This document shows positions 35,421 through 47,080 of a stretch of 64,000 bases of DNA, piece by piece. The notes beneath the pieces were generated by a model. It did no database searches and had not been told where the DNA came from. It worked only from the letters and a program-made list of their open reading frames with translations. Every line of letters starts with the position of its first letter. Position 1 is the first letter of the stretch. Where the stretch lies: positions 164,416 to 228,415 of the forward strand of contig JBBHKE010000879.1 in the NCBI GenBank assembly GCA_037447655.1, read 5' to 3'. Origin of the DNA: Zygnema cylindricum. Lineage: Eukaryota > Streptophyta > Zygnematophyceae > Zygnematales > Zygnemataceae. The translations under genes and the position numbers were made by a program.

Positions 35421-38400
35421 TCACAATATGGTACATCCACAGGTTGGCTGGGCATCCTTCCTCGACTTTTCGGTGATGCTTGATCCTACTTTTTCACTTA
35501 TCCTAGCCAGTTTTTGTCCTTCTTGGGCCTTGGTACTTGGTGAAAATGCTGTCGTACTATTTGCAGTCACAGCAGGAGAAACCGGAGAACTTTCACGATC
35601 GGCAAGTGGTTGAGAGAGCCAGGATCCCTTATCAGAAGTTTTGTGAGATAACGTCAGTGACCTGTATCTGTCTTCCTCCATCGTTTCTGGAGTCACAAAA
35701 TCATCCAAATCGAGGACTTCATCTGCAGTCATATTCCGCGATAACATCGTTGATGGAGTACTGATGTCACTGTCAGCTGCACATCAAAAAGAAAAAAGAA
35801 AAAAACGTCAACACAGAAGGAAAGTTACATAAAACCAGAATAGCAAAAATGTCAAAACAGAAAAAATAAAATGTCAGAACAAACAATACATCAAACAGAA
35901 AAGATAAAACATCAACAAAGAACCAATGTAAACGTCAGAACAGCAAAAAAAAATTGCCAACACAGACCACACAATACATCAAAGCAAAATAAATAAAACA
36001 ACAAACACAAAACAAATGATACATCAACACAGAAAAAGTGACATGTCAAAACAGAAAACGAGACCCCTAAAATTTAGTGCATATCGATTTCAGCGAATCC
36101 CATTCGATGTGCAACACTAACAAAAGCTACCCCACACTGCCCACCATAACAGGCTGAAATCTACCCACACTCCACGATAACAGTGATGGAAGAACCCACA
36201 CTCTACAGTAATAGTGCTGAACAATGAATACCACAGGAAGAAACCTACCGACAGAGCTCCCACGTTCCCACTCATATGGATCCGAAGAATTTGATTTTGC
36301 ACTGCTTCCCGGTCGGCTGCTTGAGCCGGTTCCCCCAAAGGCAGAGCCCACCATTGCCATTCTCATTAACTGCTCGGTGCCGCTTGAGAAACCACTACTG
36401 GAAAGACGAATTCCCACGGGAACAGGTTTATATGTCCTAATGGAAGGCTTGGCAATAGTTGGTCGACGTTTTGGAATGGACTGTGTAACTCCTGCCTCAC
36501 TACTGCGGTCTGGTCCTTCTGACGTACTAGTCTCCGTAGTACCAGAAGGACCTTCGACGGCCCCGAAGCCACCTTCAACACTACCTCTACCACCGCCAGA
36601 CTTCTCTTCTCCGGAGTTTGTCCCCATTCTTCCTTCTTGTATTGAACCTCCTGCTCCTGTTCCTGCCTTTGAATCCTCTCTGGATTCTGTTGCATCCTCT
36701 GATAGTGAGACAGACCTTGGGCCAGAAAAACCCTCAACCCTAATTTGCTCGTTTCCTGTTCCAGTTGACTTATCTTCCCTGTCAATCCCTTGGTCCGATA
36801 TCCGACAATCACCATCACCTCTCGGATCTACCCAGCTATTGGTATGGGGAAGATTCGCAACAGAAGCCCCTCCTACTTCTGAAACATGTTCAGAATCAAG
36901 AGAGGAATTTGCATCACTCAACCTCCCAGCAGAATTGGTTCCTTGGTTCAAGTTTCCATCCGGTTGTGAGGTTTCTTCCCTAACCAGCCCCTTCTCGTCA
37001 CGCCCCCATCCTCTTATCCCTTCTTTCCCAGCCTGTCCACTACTCGATCTTCGTAATTCATGGCTCGCTATCAGATGATCGGCATCGACTTCTGAAGCCG
37101 ACGATTCTACCAGTTGTCGGTTTGCCAAATCTTCCATCTTCCAGCCTTCAATTTGCGCCTGAATAACCAAAAAATCACAATCACAGACTGTCAAAATGTC
37201 ACAACCACAGATTGTCAAAATGCATTTTCAAAATGACACAATCGCAGATTATTAAAATATCACGATTAATATCACAATCACAGATTGTCATAAGTAGTGC
37301 ACAAGCAAAAAGTGGTAAACAAAAATCACTACCCAGCAAGGTAGACACACACACACCCCCTACTGCGTCACTCTCTTGCAAGCCAGTAGAAAAACGCAAG
37401 ACAAACAATAAAATAGACAAACAATCTAATAGACAAACTCTGAGCGAAAAAAAAAAGTGCAGCTCACCTTCACATCTTCAACCAGCTCACCGAACAGCTT
37501 ACCTCCCTCCACACTCGGACTGCAAGCACTGCTACTACCATGTTCTTCCCCACTTCCATCACAAGCTAAAAATCCTCTTTCCACATACGGCCTCTTCAGC
37601 CGAACCTCTTCCAGACACGAACTATCCGCCTCACGGTCCTGAATATGTAAGCAATGGTCAGCAATCTCTCCTTCCTCCTTTTGCTTTTTCCCCCCTCTAG
37701 AAACTCCTTCACTGCTTGATGACTCTGTCCTATCCAGTTCTTCTAACACAGCACCACCCCTTCGGTGAATATCCATTTCAAGAGCTTCTCTGCCTGAAAC
37801 AGATGGTTGCCCACTGTTATTGCTATCTCGAGAACTCCGAAAATCTAAATCTTCCCTCGATTTATCGATATCAGTTTTCACACGGTCTCCCACCTTTGTT
37901 TGTCCTCCCCCTTCTCCTCCTCCTCTTCTCTCACTACCAAGTTCCACCATCACGTCTGTGCCAGATCCCCCTTGCCATTGTCGTACCTGCTCTATAAATC
38001 CTCCAGACACACCTGCAAAAACTGTATCGCTTGCCTTCTTTTGAGCTGGAACATTTCCAGAAGCTTCCCTCCCTGCTCCACAGTAACACACTTGTTCCTC
38101 GATAACAATCCCTTCCCTTCGACGCGATGATGACCAGCAGTCACTCTCCCTATCAACTTCCACCCATTCAACCTCAACCTCACTCTCATCGTCGCTTTTC
38201 CTCTTGGCTTCCTGTACATCTCTAACTGCAGAATGAAAGGAAATCCCCTCATTTGCAACCAATACTGCTTTGTTCTCCGAATTGCCTATAAACGAGCCTT
38301 TATCCGAATCTTTCCCTGCTCTCCCTTCCTCTGAAGCTAGTGCCTCGAGTAAGTCTCCCAACCTGGTCTTGCCCAATTCACCGCTTGAGCTACGGCCTTC

Positions 38401-38802
38401 TCCTACTCCACAGAGACTGTCCAAATCTTCTCCTCTCTCAGCATGTGTGTCAGAGTCAGCCTCCACGTCTGCAAGGGCACCTTCCTCCTCATCCTCCAAA
38501 AGGACTCTGTTTTCCAGTCTCTTCCCAATATCCTCCTCACTGACCTCAGGTTCTACCATCAAGCCCTCATCCGAGCTGTCTGATTCTTCCCTTGATTTGC
38601 TGTTTAAAGGGAAGCTTCCATAATATTTATTAACTTCCTGTTCATGCCCATGTCCCGATGATGATGATGACAATGCCAGGTGGCGCCTGTTCACACTCCG
38701 TCTCTGCAAATTAAATGAATCATAATCAGCAATATTGGATTTTAACTGAAACCTTAAAAACGGTGAAAAGTAATTAGCTCGTACCGGTAGCAAGACAGCC
38801 AT
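35421..38802 (-). CDS. Unrecognised low-complexity Ser/acidic protein ending in a CaaX box
   Basis: Exons 38802-37468, 37158-36249 and 35776-35421 join in phase at GT-AG sites into about 866 aa. The first exon may carry an extra 81-nt in-frame intron (38784-38704, GTACGA...TTTGCAG). Removing it gives MAVLLPRRSVNRRHLALSSS, which looks more natural than the hydrophobic alternative. The body is Ser-, Glu-, Asp- and Gly-rich with acidic runs (VLLEDEEEGALADVEAD; SEVEVEWVEVD) and no domain I recognise. It ends CGCTIL-stop. Cys-Thr-Ile-Leu fits a CaaX box, and a final Leu favours geranylgeranylation, so the protein may be membrane-anchored from the cytosol. Long open frames on the opposite strand (36224-37078) mirror the same low complexity. 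The function is unknown; the gene model is plausible because all three frames join cleanly. Confidence 0.65.
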
Positions 38803-39594
38803 TGTAGAGGAACCTGGACAACATTATCTCCTCTGGCCTGATGCTTGTGCAAAGATGTTAGACTCTGGTGCAAAACTGACAGGTCCAGTACAGTACGGTG
38901 CATAACACCTCCATCCTTTTTTTTGTGAAATAGAGGTGGAATACAGAAACTCCCATACAATACAATACAATACAATACGCATCCGTATTCTCCTCATTAC
39001 AACACTGTCAAACCGAAGTGATTCGAGTACTTTTTCTAGTTGTCACCCAAGAGAAAATATGCAATTGTCACTATTGTTCTTGTTATTGTTCTTGTTCTTG
39101 TTTTGACCCCCGTACGATTTTTGTGTTTCGCCCAAGAAAAGTCATACAGCCATACATTTCTAAATACAACAAAAGTGATATCTGTCCTTTCCGTACGGTG
39201 CTAATTACACCGTCGTAGTATATGCCCTGCCAACAATAACCACATATTTTCCAGGCTTCGTATTGGACAACTTCAATTTTTGTAGGTTTTTCAACTATCG
39301 CCGACATATTTATAATATATATAATTTCTAAAACTCCAATTGCCGCTAATTATTTTCCGTACAATCGGCATGTTCTTATGGTGGTTCTGAATCACCGTTT
39401 ATTAAGACATGAAAAAAAATATATATATGGGTAAATTTTGACTTTTAATGTTCTGCATGGTATTGTACTTTATATACTTTTTGGCATGTACAATCATTTA
39501 GCTTGATAAACGGTCCTCAACCCATCAATATGTGAGAATTTCACATATATCCTTCACCAATTGAACCTGGAAAAAGGAAATAATCAGCAACCGT

Positions 39595-39692
39595 CCACAC
39601 CATGGCGAATCAGTGTTGAAAACACTATCTTACATCTTGACATCCACGCCATGACGAATCAGTGTTCAAAACACTATCTTACATCTTGACGA
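39595..39692. repeat. Tandem duplication of 49 bp, two copies
   Basis: The units CCACACCATGGCGAATCAGT... and CCACGCCATGACGAATCAGT... lie at 39595-39643 and 39644-39692. Each contains an inverted GTGTTGAAAACAC-type core. Confidence 0.85.
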
Positions 39693-39713
39693 TATGCAAG
39701 AGGCAGCCATAAC

Positions 39714-40616
39714 TAGTGTTGGGTATCGAGGACCATTTGCCAATATTCAATATATATCGAATTTCAGGTACCCGATAATCGATATATCGAATTTCAAATT
39801 ATCGCGATATATCGCCGATATATCGTATCTCCGATATATCGAAGCTTCTTAAAAAAAAAAAAAAATTATCGGAAGAAGAGAAGGACAGCTGTCAAAGTGG
39901 TGGAGGATGTTTTTTTTTTTTTCACGGAAACTGCGAATCGGAAACTGTAAATGGATTAATTGAGAACCTAATTAATTGAGAATTGATTAGCTGCAGCTGC
40001 TAGAACTACGTGCCGCTGCAGCCAGAACTAGTGCTACTGCAGATGCTAGTACTAGCTATTGTTGCTGCCAGTAGTACTAGCTGCTGGCAGTGCTACTGCA
40101 GCAGGTAGTACTAGCTACTGCTACTCCAATTAATAAAAATAAGAATAAGATTTTACAATTTGTACACTTCATAAATTAATAAATAAAAATAATAATAAAA
40201 ATTCATGCCTGAAACGAACAATCTGCAATTTTTTTTTCACATCATACTTTGACTAAATTAGTGTGGGTTTCAAGTTTTCATATGTGAAGTTCTGTACCAT
40301 AGTACGCACTAAATAAGTAACTATATAAATTAGTATTACAGTATTAGTACTTTTTCGTCAGTTACATTTTGCGGCGTTACCTTTTAAGTCGCGGAACGAA
40401 AATCACGTCGTACGTCGCGTTTCAGAAAAATTATCGTTATCGCTAAACAACATATTAAATAAAAAACTTATTTTATAAAATACAATATATCGCGATATAT
40501 ATCGCTTTGATTTATGTTGGTCGCGGTACGATATATCGAGGAAATTCCTCAATCGATATTCGATATATCGAATATCGAAATTATCGCGATATGAAACTAC
40601 CCGATACCCAACACTA
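39714..40616. mobile_element. 903-bp TIR element with CGATATATCG-rich ends
   Basis: 15-bp perfect TIRs: TAGTGTTGGGTATCG at 39714 and CGATACCCAACACTA ending at 40616. Each end is followed by about 130 bp packed with the self-complementary words CGATATATCG, ATATCGCGATAT and ATATCGAATAT. The centre has a GCTGCAG/CTAGTACTA-rich stretch (39990-40125) and no transposase. No target duplication is evident. A second copy begins at 63876. Confidence 0.75.
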
Positions 40617-40688
40617 CTCCTGAGTATTTCCCTTGTGAATTTCATCTTGAACTTGAACATTCCCACTAGTAAAATACAAACTGATTCA

Positions 40689-41128
40689 TGTTAGGATCGG
40701 AACTCACAAGGATAGAAGAAAGATAGAGTAAGATGCGAAAGCAAGAGATAGTAAGAAGAAGAAACCCCAGCAAAAGACAAATATATTTCACCAGAAGTAT
40801 TCCCCTTACAAAAGATTGATTTCTCCCAAACGACTAAGTCCTAAATACTCTCTCTCACGAAACAACAAGTACAAGACAATAGCACGTCGTACAAAAGTAC
40901 GCGCGCGAACCATTCAAAACAAACAACTACCGAAACTACATAAAGTACGCGGAACTGTACGAAACAAACATACCGCCGTACAATACTAGGGTACTAAAGA
41001 ACTACGCACGCAAAACAAAAACCAAACTATATAAAACTAAACTAATCATGCCACGCTACGCGTAACAATATAAAATTATATTACGACGCTCAACATAACT
41101 GAGACGTCGTTTCACAAAGAACCTAACA
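40689..41128 (-). mobile_element. Solo LTR (copia type), 440 bp
   Basis: It is bounded by TGTTAGG and CCTAACA. On the minus strand it ends GATCCTAACA, like the Copia-1 LTR end GATCCTACA, after a pyrimidine-rich stretch typical of U5. Flanks ATTCA (40684-40688) and ATTCC (41129-41133) look like a 5-bp target duplication with one change. No internal retrotransposon sequence is attached. Confidence 0.6.
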
Positions 41129-41586
41129 ATTCCAACATGGAGACAAACTCACTTTCGCCAATTCCCATAAACCTGAGTTTCTTTGCAATCCCATCAACGG
41201 AATTTGAGAACCAACATTCCACTCGTATACCTCCTCGTGTTAATGCTCTGTGCCAGAAATGGATTTTAAAAACATACTTAAAAACTCAAGGTAATCCCAA
41301 AGGCGTATCTTGTATTCTCACGAAATCTAATGTTGCAATCTACACTCAGAAGTCTGATGGTATCCACCTTCCTTAATCCTGATAGTGGAATTATAAGCAC
41401 GCCAAACTGGCGTTACTGGCACAATAATTATAGTATTGTACAAAAAGCTGTATGATTTTGGATAATAAGTACACTTTCCTTAACAATTACAGAAATTATT
41501 GGCCAGTATCGGCTGTAATAGTGTGCATATAATTACGTTATAATTAGTTTTCCATACTAATATACAGGCAATTCCAGTATGTTCCC

Positions 41587-44011
41587 CTGGGCATTCCCTT
41601 GAAAACTCGAAAATTTGCAATCCGCGTCCAAAACGCCCGAGGCGACATAGTCGGTCGGCGAGCCATCGAGGAATCCTCAGCCGCTGTGGCTCTCGGCCGC
41701 AATGGGATGCTGGAGGAGGGCCGCCAGACGCGAGAATTCAACGGCGCGATTTTCTCGCCCTTCCCGTTACGTCTGGCCGAGGACTCCGTGGACCGAGGGA
41801 GTGGTCTGGAGAGAGGGAGAGAAAAGAGAAACACAGGGGGGAAGAGGGAGAGGGAGCGGGTTAGAAATGAGAGGTAGGAAGGGGAAACAGATGGTAAAAA
41901 CGGGAGAGTGAGAGGTTAACGATAAGGATAAAAAACAGAATGGCTAGCTATGTGTGGAAATGAAAACTGGGGAAGAGGGGGAGAGAGAGAGAGTGAGAGA
42001 GAGAGAGAGAGAAAAAAAAGAGAAAGCGAGAAAGAGAGAGCGAGAGCTTTTCAAGTTGTACCTTGACCCAGTTGATGCCGAGGCTGAAGTGGATCTCAGC
42101 GTCCTCCGGCCTCTAGAGGAGTGGATTGGCCACGCGGATTCGAAGATCCATGTCCTAAAGATCTGCGATCTTCACGCTGTAGTAGTCCACATCGTACGGC
42201 CCCTTCTTCTCCACATCCTCGAACTTGATGGTCAGACCACCTTCCATTTTCAGTTCATCTCCAACCTGCATATGTGGAAGACCCTCGCCGTCCACCATCG
42301 CACGTGCTAGAAATCCCTCTCCACGGGCCGTTTCTTTTCCCGCACGTGAAACCAGTTGTAAACTGTGACCCTCTCCTTTTGCAAACCACAAGAGACCCAC
42401 TTCCTTGATCCATGTTCTTACAGCCTTTCCATTTTTCAGAACAGTAGCACTTTCCGTACGATTATCCAAATAACCGGTCATCTTCATGTTGATGTGGAGA
42501 TTGCTGTCGGAAAGCAGACAAAAGCTTTTTTCGGGTTCTCCACTGAAATCGGAGTGAGTGCCGTGTGCACCGACCAAATGTGGATCGTCGTTTACCGTGG
42601 CTTTGCATTTTCCACCCACCTTTGTCTTTACCAAAACATTGGTCGTACATTCTGGACCCTTGCCTCCGCGGTACACGAAGCATATTCCTCCGTACGCTCC
42701 TCTGTGAAGAAGGATTAGCCAATTAATTAGATAGTGAAGAGTCTCTCTCTCGTTCTCTCTTTCTCTCTCTCATACTCTCTCTCACACTCTCTCTCCCCGC
42801 CTCTTTTTGACACTTGCTCATTTTTTCCATTCTCTCCCTCTTACTTCTCGGTACACCTTAACATTGAAATGAGAAAAGCATCAACAGAAAATACTGACAT
42901 TCTCATATTCATACTCCTTACACTCTAGTTTTACACATGCAAAATCCATAGGCAAAAAGGAAAAAGGAGACAGGTTTGATTTGAAAGGATCGATAATAAA
43001 CTCTGAGCTCACTTACAAGCACTTATAGCAGCAGAAGCATTCAGATTATAAAACATTAAATCAACATTGAAGAGACATTTCATAAAATTCTCACATTAAC
43101 AAAAAACTGAAATTACAATTTTTTTCTATCTCTTCTATTACTCCATATAATCCTCCAATTTCTCATTGATTGATTAACACACAGTCATGGTATCCCTTAA
43201 ATACAATACCAGCCATGGCGTGACACGTGTGAGCGTGCGCCGCCAAGAAGCCTCCAGAAATCTGCCACCTGTCCGCAGATTAAGCTAGAACACTCTAAAT
43301 TTCACTAAGGACTGAAACATTGCAAAACGACAAACCAAAACGAAAGTACTAGACAAAACTAGAAGTACTGTCGTACTAAACTAGACGTACGAAAATTCTA
43401 GACGCGAAACGAAACAACAAATATATTTCGCGAAACATACATAGTACTTTCTCGAAATCGTACGTCAAAGTACTTTCGATTCATTCTAGAAAGTACAGTT
43501 TTTCTTTCGCGAAATCGAACTGATTCCGCGTGCGTACGATTCTTTCAATGAATCGTAACATGATTTTTCCGTACAAGTTTAGCCACTGCCAAAAGGTACA
43601 TTTCGATGATTCCTTACATTTATGACAACATTTTTCCGCTGTCCTCCTTTGGTACGCACGAATATTAGCGTTCACCACACTATCATCCGGAAGTTCGCCA
43701 GCTAAATAGAAAGCGAAAGTTCCGTAACCCACAAGCAACGGACAGTTTGACGGAATTTGGAACACAGAAACGCAGAAAAACAGATTCAGTTGAGCTCAGA
43801 CCAGTCCGATCAAGTCCGACCAAGATAAACCCATATTGCAACCTTTCTAGTTTAGTCAAACTTACCGTAAATTTCCCTTTGAGGCCTCCCTTTTTACAAG
43901 ATCCTGTGTTGCAACCATCATTAGCGCGGTAATCGGGACATAGATTTGTCGCGACTACGCCTCCGATAAGGAGAACGAAAAAAAATATGAGACTGAAAAT
44001 TGGACAGCCAT
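41587..44011 (-). pseudogene. Root_cap-like secreted protein, paralogue 1 (pseudogene)
   Basis: Four exon-equivalents (44011-43866, 43756-43575, 42701-42062, 41805-41587) match the second paralogue exon for exon and in intron phase. The coding match spans the Cys-rich start, a PAN/apple-like Cys cluster (EKCCHKCKESSKCTFWQW) and the Root_cap domain (DDPHLVGAHGTHSDFSG; GYLDNRTESATV). Lesions are: exon 1 is one base short relative to the other copy at a T8 run (43978-43985), so the ATG at 44011 is out of frame with the signal peptide; the intron 1 acceptor reads AA instead of AG; and in-frame stops occur in exon 3 (IADL-stop, then at the LLQ position) and exon 4 (two). Intron 2 is 873 bp against 280 bp in the other copy, with about 600 bp of inserted GTAC-rich DNA. 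Exon 3 alone still has 174 open codons, so decay is not ancient. Confidence 0.88.
41950..42050. repeat. GA microsatellite in intron 3 of the Root_cap-like pseudogene
   Basis: GAGAGAGAGA runs with AAAAAAG interruptions, next to the donor of exon 3. A matching TC-rich tract lies at 42738-42800 in intron 2. Confidence 0.8.
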
Positions 44012-45287
44012 GGCGCGAAAGGATTTACCACGGCTGGACGCAGAAAATAAATTTCTTGAAGACGAGAGAGAAGGAAGACAGAAAGAGAGGGAGAGAAGAA
44101 GAGAGAAGGGAGGAGGGTCAAGGAAGGAGGGGCAAGAGAGGGACGAGAAGTTCAGAGGCACAGATGGAGAAGGAGAGTTTCTCTAATTTAAAAGTTTTAC
44201 GGTGTATTTGATATTAAAAGGTGCATGGGAATGCAAGGCGCCAAGAATTTTTGCAGGAGAAAAAAACAGATAGTGTATCTGGAAGCGGCATGAAAAAAGG
44301 TGCAAGTGTGAGATCAAGTGGGTTTAAGGGAAAGGTTTAGAAGAAAACGACAAATTTTCTGTAACAGACCCGCTTCCGCTACGAAACAATCCTGAATGGC
44401 AATTGGCTTATCTTTTTGTCGCCGTACTATTTATTTCTTCGCCAGTTTCGACGGGTATATTTTGAAATTTTGACAAACTATTTTGGCCCATAGATGGTCC
44501 GAATAACAGAATGTACAATTATATATTTAACTTGAATCGTATGATTCTCTGATCATCACTAATACCGTTCGAGCCAATGTTGAATTCTCTTTCAGTGCGC
44601 ACATATTATGTTTTAGTGCGACGTAGATCAACGGCAAAGGAGTGGACAAATCACCTCTCACGTGCTATTTTATATTTGTTTATTTATTTTAGTCAGTTTT
44701 TCCCGGTTCACAGCAACCTTAGGGGAAAAAAAAAATCCATTATCGAAAATTGAGGTTGTTTACTGACGGCCGTACTTTTTTTTACAGTCCCGTACCATAT
44801 ATATATTTTTTGTCAGAAAAATATTTTTACTGGAGGACTGATTTGATTCTCGAGTGGATTTTGGGATTTTTGTTTGCTTCATTTCCGTGTTACGGGGAGA
44901 AAATCACTCCATTGTAAGTGAAAATGTGAAAACCCTAAAAAATGCCTACGTGGCAGAAAATTTTAGAATGTCACAACCGTGACACTGCCATGGTAAAAGT
45001 CGATAAAATACGCGAAATGACGCAGTACTTTACACGTGGCTGCATCTAATGAATATCTTGGTTCCATGAGTTCATCATAGAACCTAAAAGTGTTTCTTTT
45101 CGCTTCTGTAAGAATCACTTATTTTTTTTGGCCTAAAAAAGCATCCACTTGAAAAACTTATTTTTGTTGTTTATATTACAAAATGGGGAACTATATATCG
45201 ACTGAGGTGCATTTGCTACATCAACAGGAATGTTTTTACATATGACAGAATAATTCGTACCGTACGTCTGTTGTTTCGTTAGATGTA

Positions 45288-45500
45288 CACCTTGAATCGC
45301 TATTAGTGTTAATGTTTTTTTTCTCTTTAAACATCTTTTCTCCGTACACGTATGACCGTTTTTTGATCTGACGGTTGCGATTGAAATTTAAAATTCTCAG
45401 CCTCCGATTGGCGGTCTCAAATTGAAAATCGGACAAGTGTGTACGGAGAAAAGATGTTTTAAATGGCTAAAAAAATATTAACACTAATAGCGATACACGG
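45288..45500. mobile_element. TA-flanked MITE, about 213 bp
   Basis: The left end CACCTTGAATCGCTATTAG and the right end ...CTAATAGCGATACACGG form the TIR, with TA at 45286-45287 and 45501-45502. The last two bases of the right end are missing. The body contains ATCTTTTCTCCGTACACG and its near-complement GTGTACGGAGAAAAGATG, so almost the whole element folds on itself. Confidence 0.8.
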
Positions 45501-46455
45501 TAATACACAATCGTACATGTAATGTACCACGGGAGTACGAGTTTTGGAATTTTTCTTTCCATGTAACTTGGATCCAGGAAATTTCCGTACATAGCAGCGT
45601 TACAAAACAAAAGAGTGGATTCGTCAAGTTTTGCGCGAATCTTTTTTGTCGCGCAATGTTTTCGTGCGAGCGTGGCAATGCGCCGCATTTTAACGATAGG
45701 GATGAGTTGACACGTGGCAGAATTTACGTCTAGAAGGAGTTTCCTTCGAAATTGATGTGGCCGCTGCACCAAAATCCAAGAAAAAAAATTAGTATACGGG
45801 AGCATGTCCCGACAAAACTACAGCATAGGACTATAGGCGCTAAAAACAAGATTTTTTACAATAGGAATGGCATGAAACAGCCTCCGAAAGATAGGCTCGT
45901 TTTAAGCACATGACACGTGTCAGAATATGGATGCGCGGGTATATCAGTCCACAAAATTCAAGGTATCGATCAATTTTTTGTCACCTGCGTCGAACCTTAC
46001 GAAACGGACACAGGATTTAAACTGTCGGTCTGTACGGCACTGTACTCTACCACCTGGTTGCCGCGATTCTTATTTCGTTCTGTTTGAGTTATCTGTACGG
46101 TCGATAAATATTGAGACAGTATTTTATCCAATAAACAACTTTTAAGGGCAGGTCTAACAACTGACAATTTATACTTTTTCAAAGTGGTCAAAAAGATATG
46201 AACATGTGCAACTGTGTATGTTTGTACGACACGTACAGTCGTACTATACGAAGTCGTCTGTCGTATGCTAAAAATTATGTATTAAAAACATTGCCGTTAA
46301 AACAGCAGATTCACATTAGTCGATATAATTTCTCCTACAAAAGAAGGAGAGGTTTTTGTATCGGGATTTATTTGAACTTGTTAGGCTGTCGTATTTAAAA
46401 ACTTTTCGGGAAGTGTAACAAAAAAACTGTAGCTTTTCCGAAGGGACGTACAGTA

Positions 46456-46645
46456 CACCGTGTATCGCTATTAGTGTTACTTAAATAATATTTTATCCGT
46501 ACATACTTGTCCGATTCTCACACGGAGACCGCCAATCGGAAGGTGGCAATCTTGGCTTTCAATCGCAACCGTCAGATTCATAATCCGACAAGCGTGTAGG
46601 AAGAAAAAATGTTTTAAGTACCAAAAAAAAACACTAATAGCTGTG
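46456..46645. mobile_element. TA-flanked MITE, 190 bp, right end internally deleted
   Basis: The left end CACCGTGTATCGCTATTAG is complete. The right end reads ACACTAATAGCTGTG, lacking the middle of the repeat. TA is at 46454-46455 and 46646-46647. The body matches the copy at 31915 (GACCGCCAATCGGAAGG; CAACCGTCAGATTC). Confidence 0.8.
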
Positions 46646-46972
46646 TAGCGTCTTGATAGAGTAGCCCATTGAAATATGTTCCGGTTGGAAAATTTCTCGT
46701 ATTGCCCGCCGATTTTCAGTTTTTGGAACCGGCAGGGTTCCCTACATAAATCGTACTGCCAATTCGAGTTATAACCGGAAAATTTTAGATTACATCGGGT
46801 TTTTTACTGGTATTTTAGATCAATTAAGGTTCATAGCACAAAGTGTTCCTTGTCTTTCTAGACATATCATCAGGTTGATGCCTCAAAAGTTTTACTTAGT
46901 GAGACCATAAAATAGAAATCCCAAAGTCTAGCTTTGAATTTCCCAACTTTTTCTTCCTCTAAGGCTAGACCA

Positions 46973-47080
46973 TTGTATCGTTACTAGCACTGAGATTTTT
47001 TCGCCGCCATAATTTGTTTTTCTCTATGCGCACATGTTGGATTATATAACTGACGGTTGCGATGGAGAGCAACATTCTTA
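46973..47080. mobile_element. Half MITE
   Basis: CGTTACTAGCACTGAGATTT, then TGTTGGATTATATAACTGAC and GGTTGCGATGGAGAGCAAC, correspond to one half of the MITE body seen at 26880 and 45350. The other end is gone. Confidence 0.45.

Larger units (their letters stand above)
38803..41586. other. Intergenic region between the CaaX-box gene and the Root_cap-like pseudogene
   Basis: Contents are an ACAAT pentanucleotide repeat (38957-38979), a 49-bp tandem duplication (39595-39692), a 903-bp TIR element (39714-40616) and a solo LTR (40689-41128). The remaining 41129-41586 is DNA that aligns with the 3' flank of the second Root_cap-like copy (48060-48330). No gene is supported. Confidence 0.65.

Noticed and set aside
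36224-37078. 284-codon Pro/Ser-rich open frame on the + strand
   Set aside because: It is the complement of the Ser/Gly/Glu-rich exon of the minus-strand CaaX-box gene, whose exons join in phase and have proper splice sites.
39714-40616. The CGATATATCG-rich blocks as a CRISPR-like or origin array
   Set aside because: The words are irregularly spaced, lie just inside perfect TIRs and recur at 63876, so a transposon end is the simpler reading.
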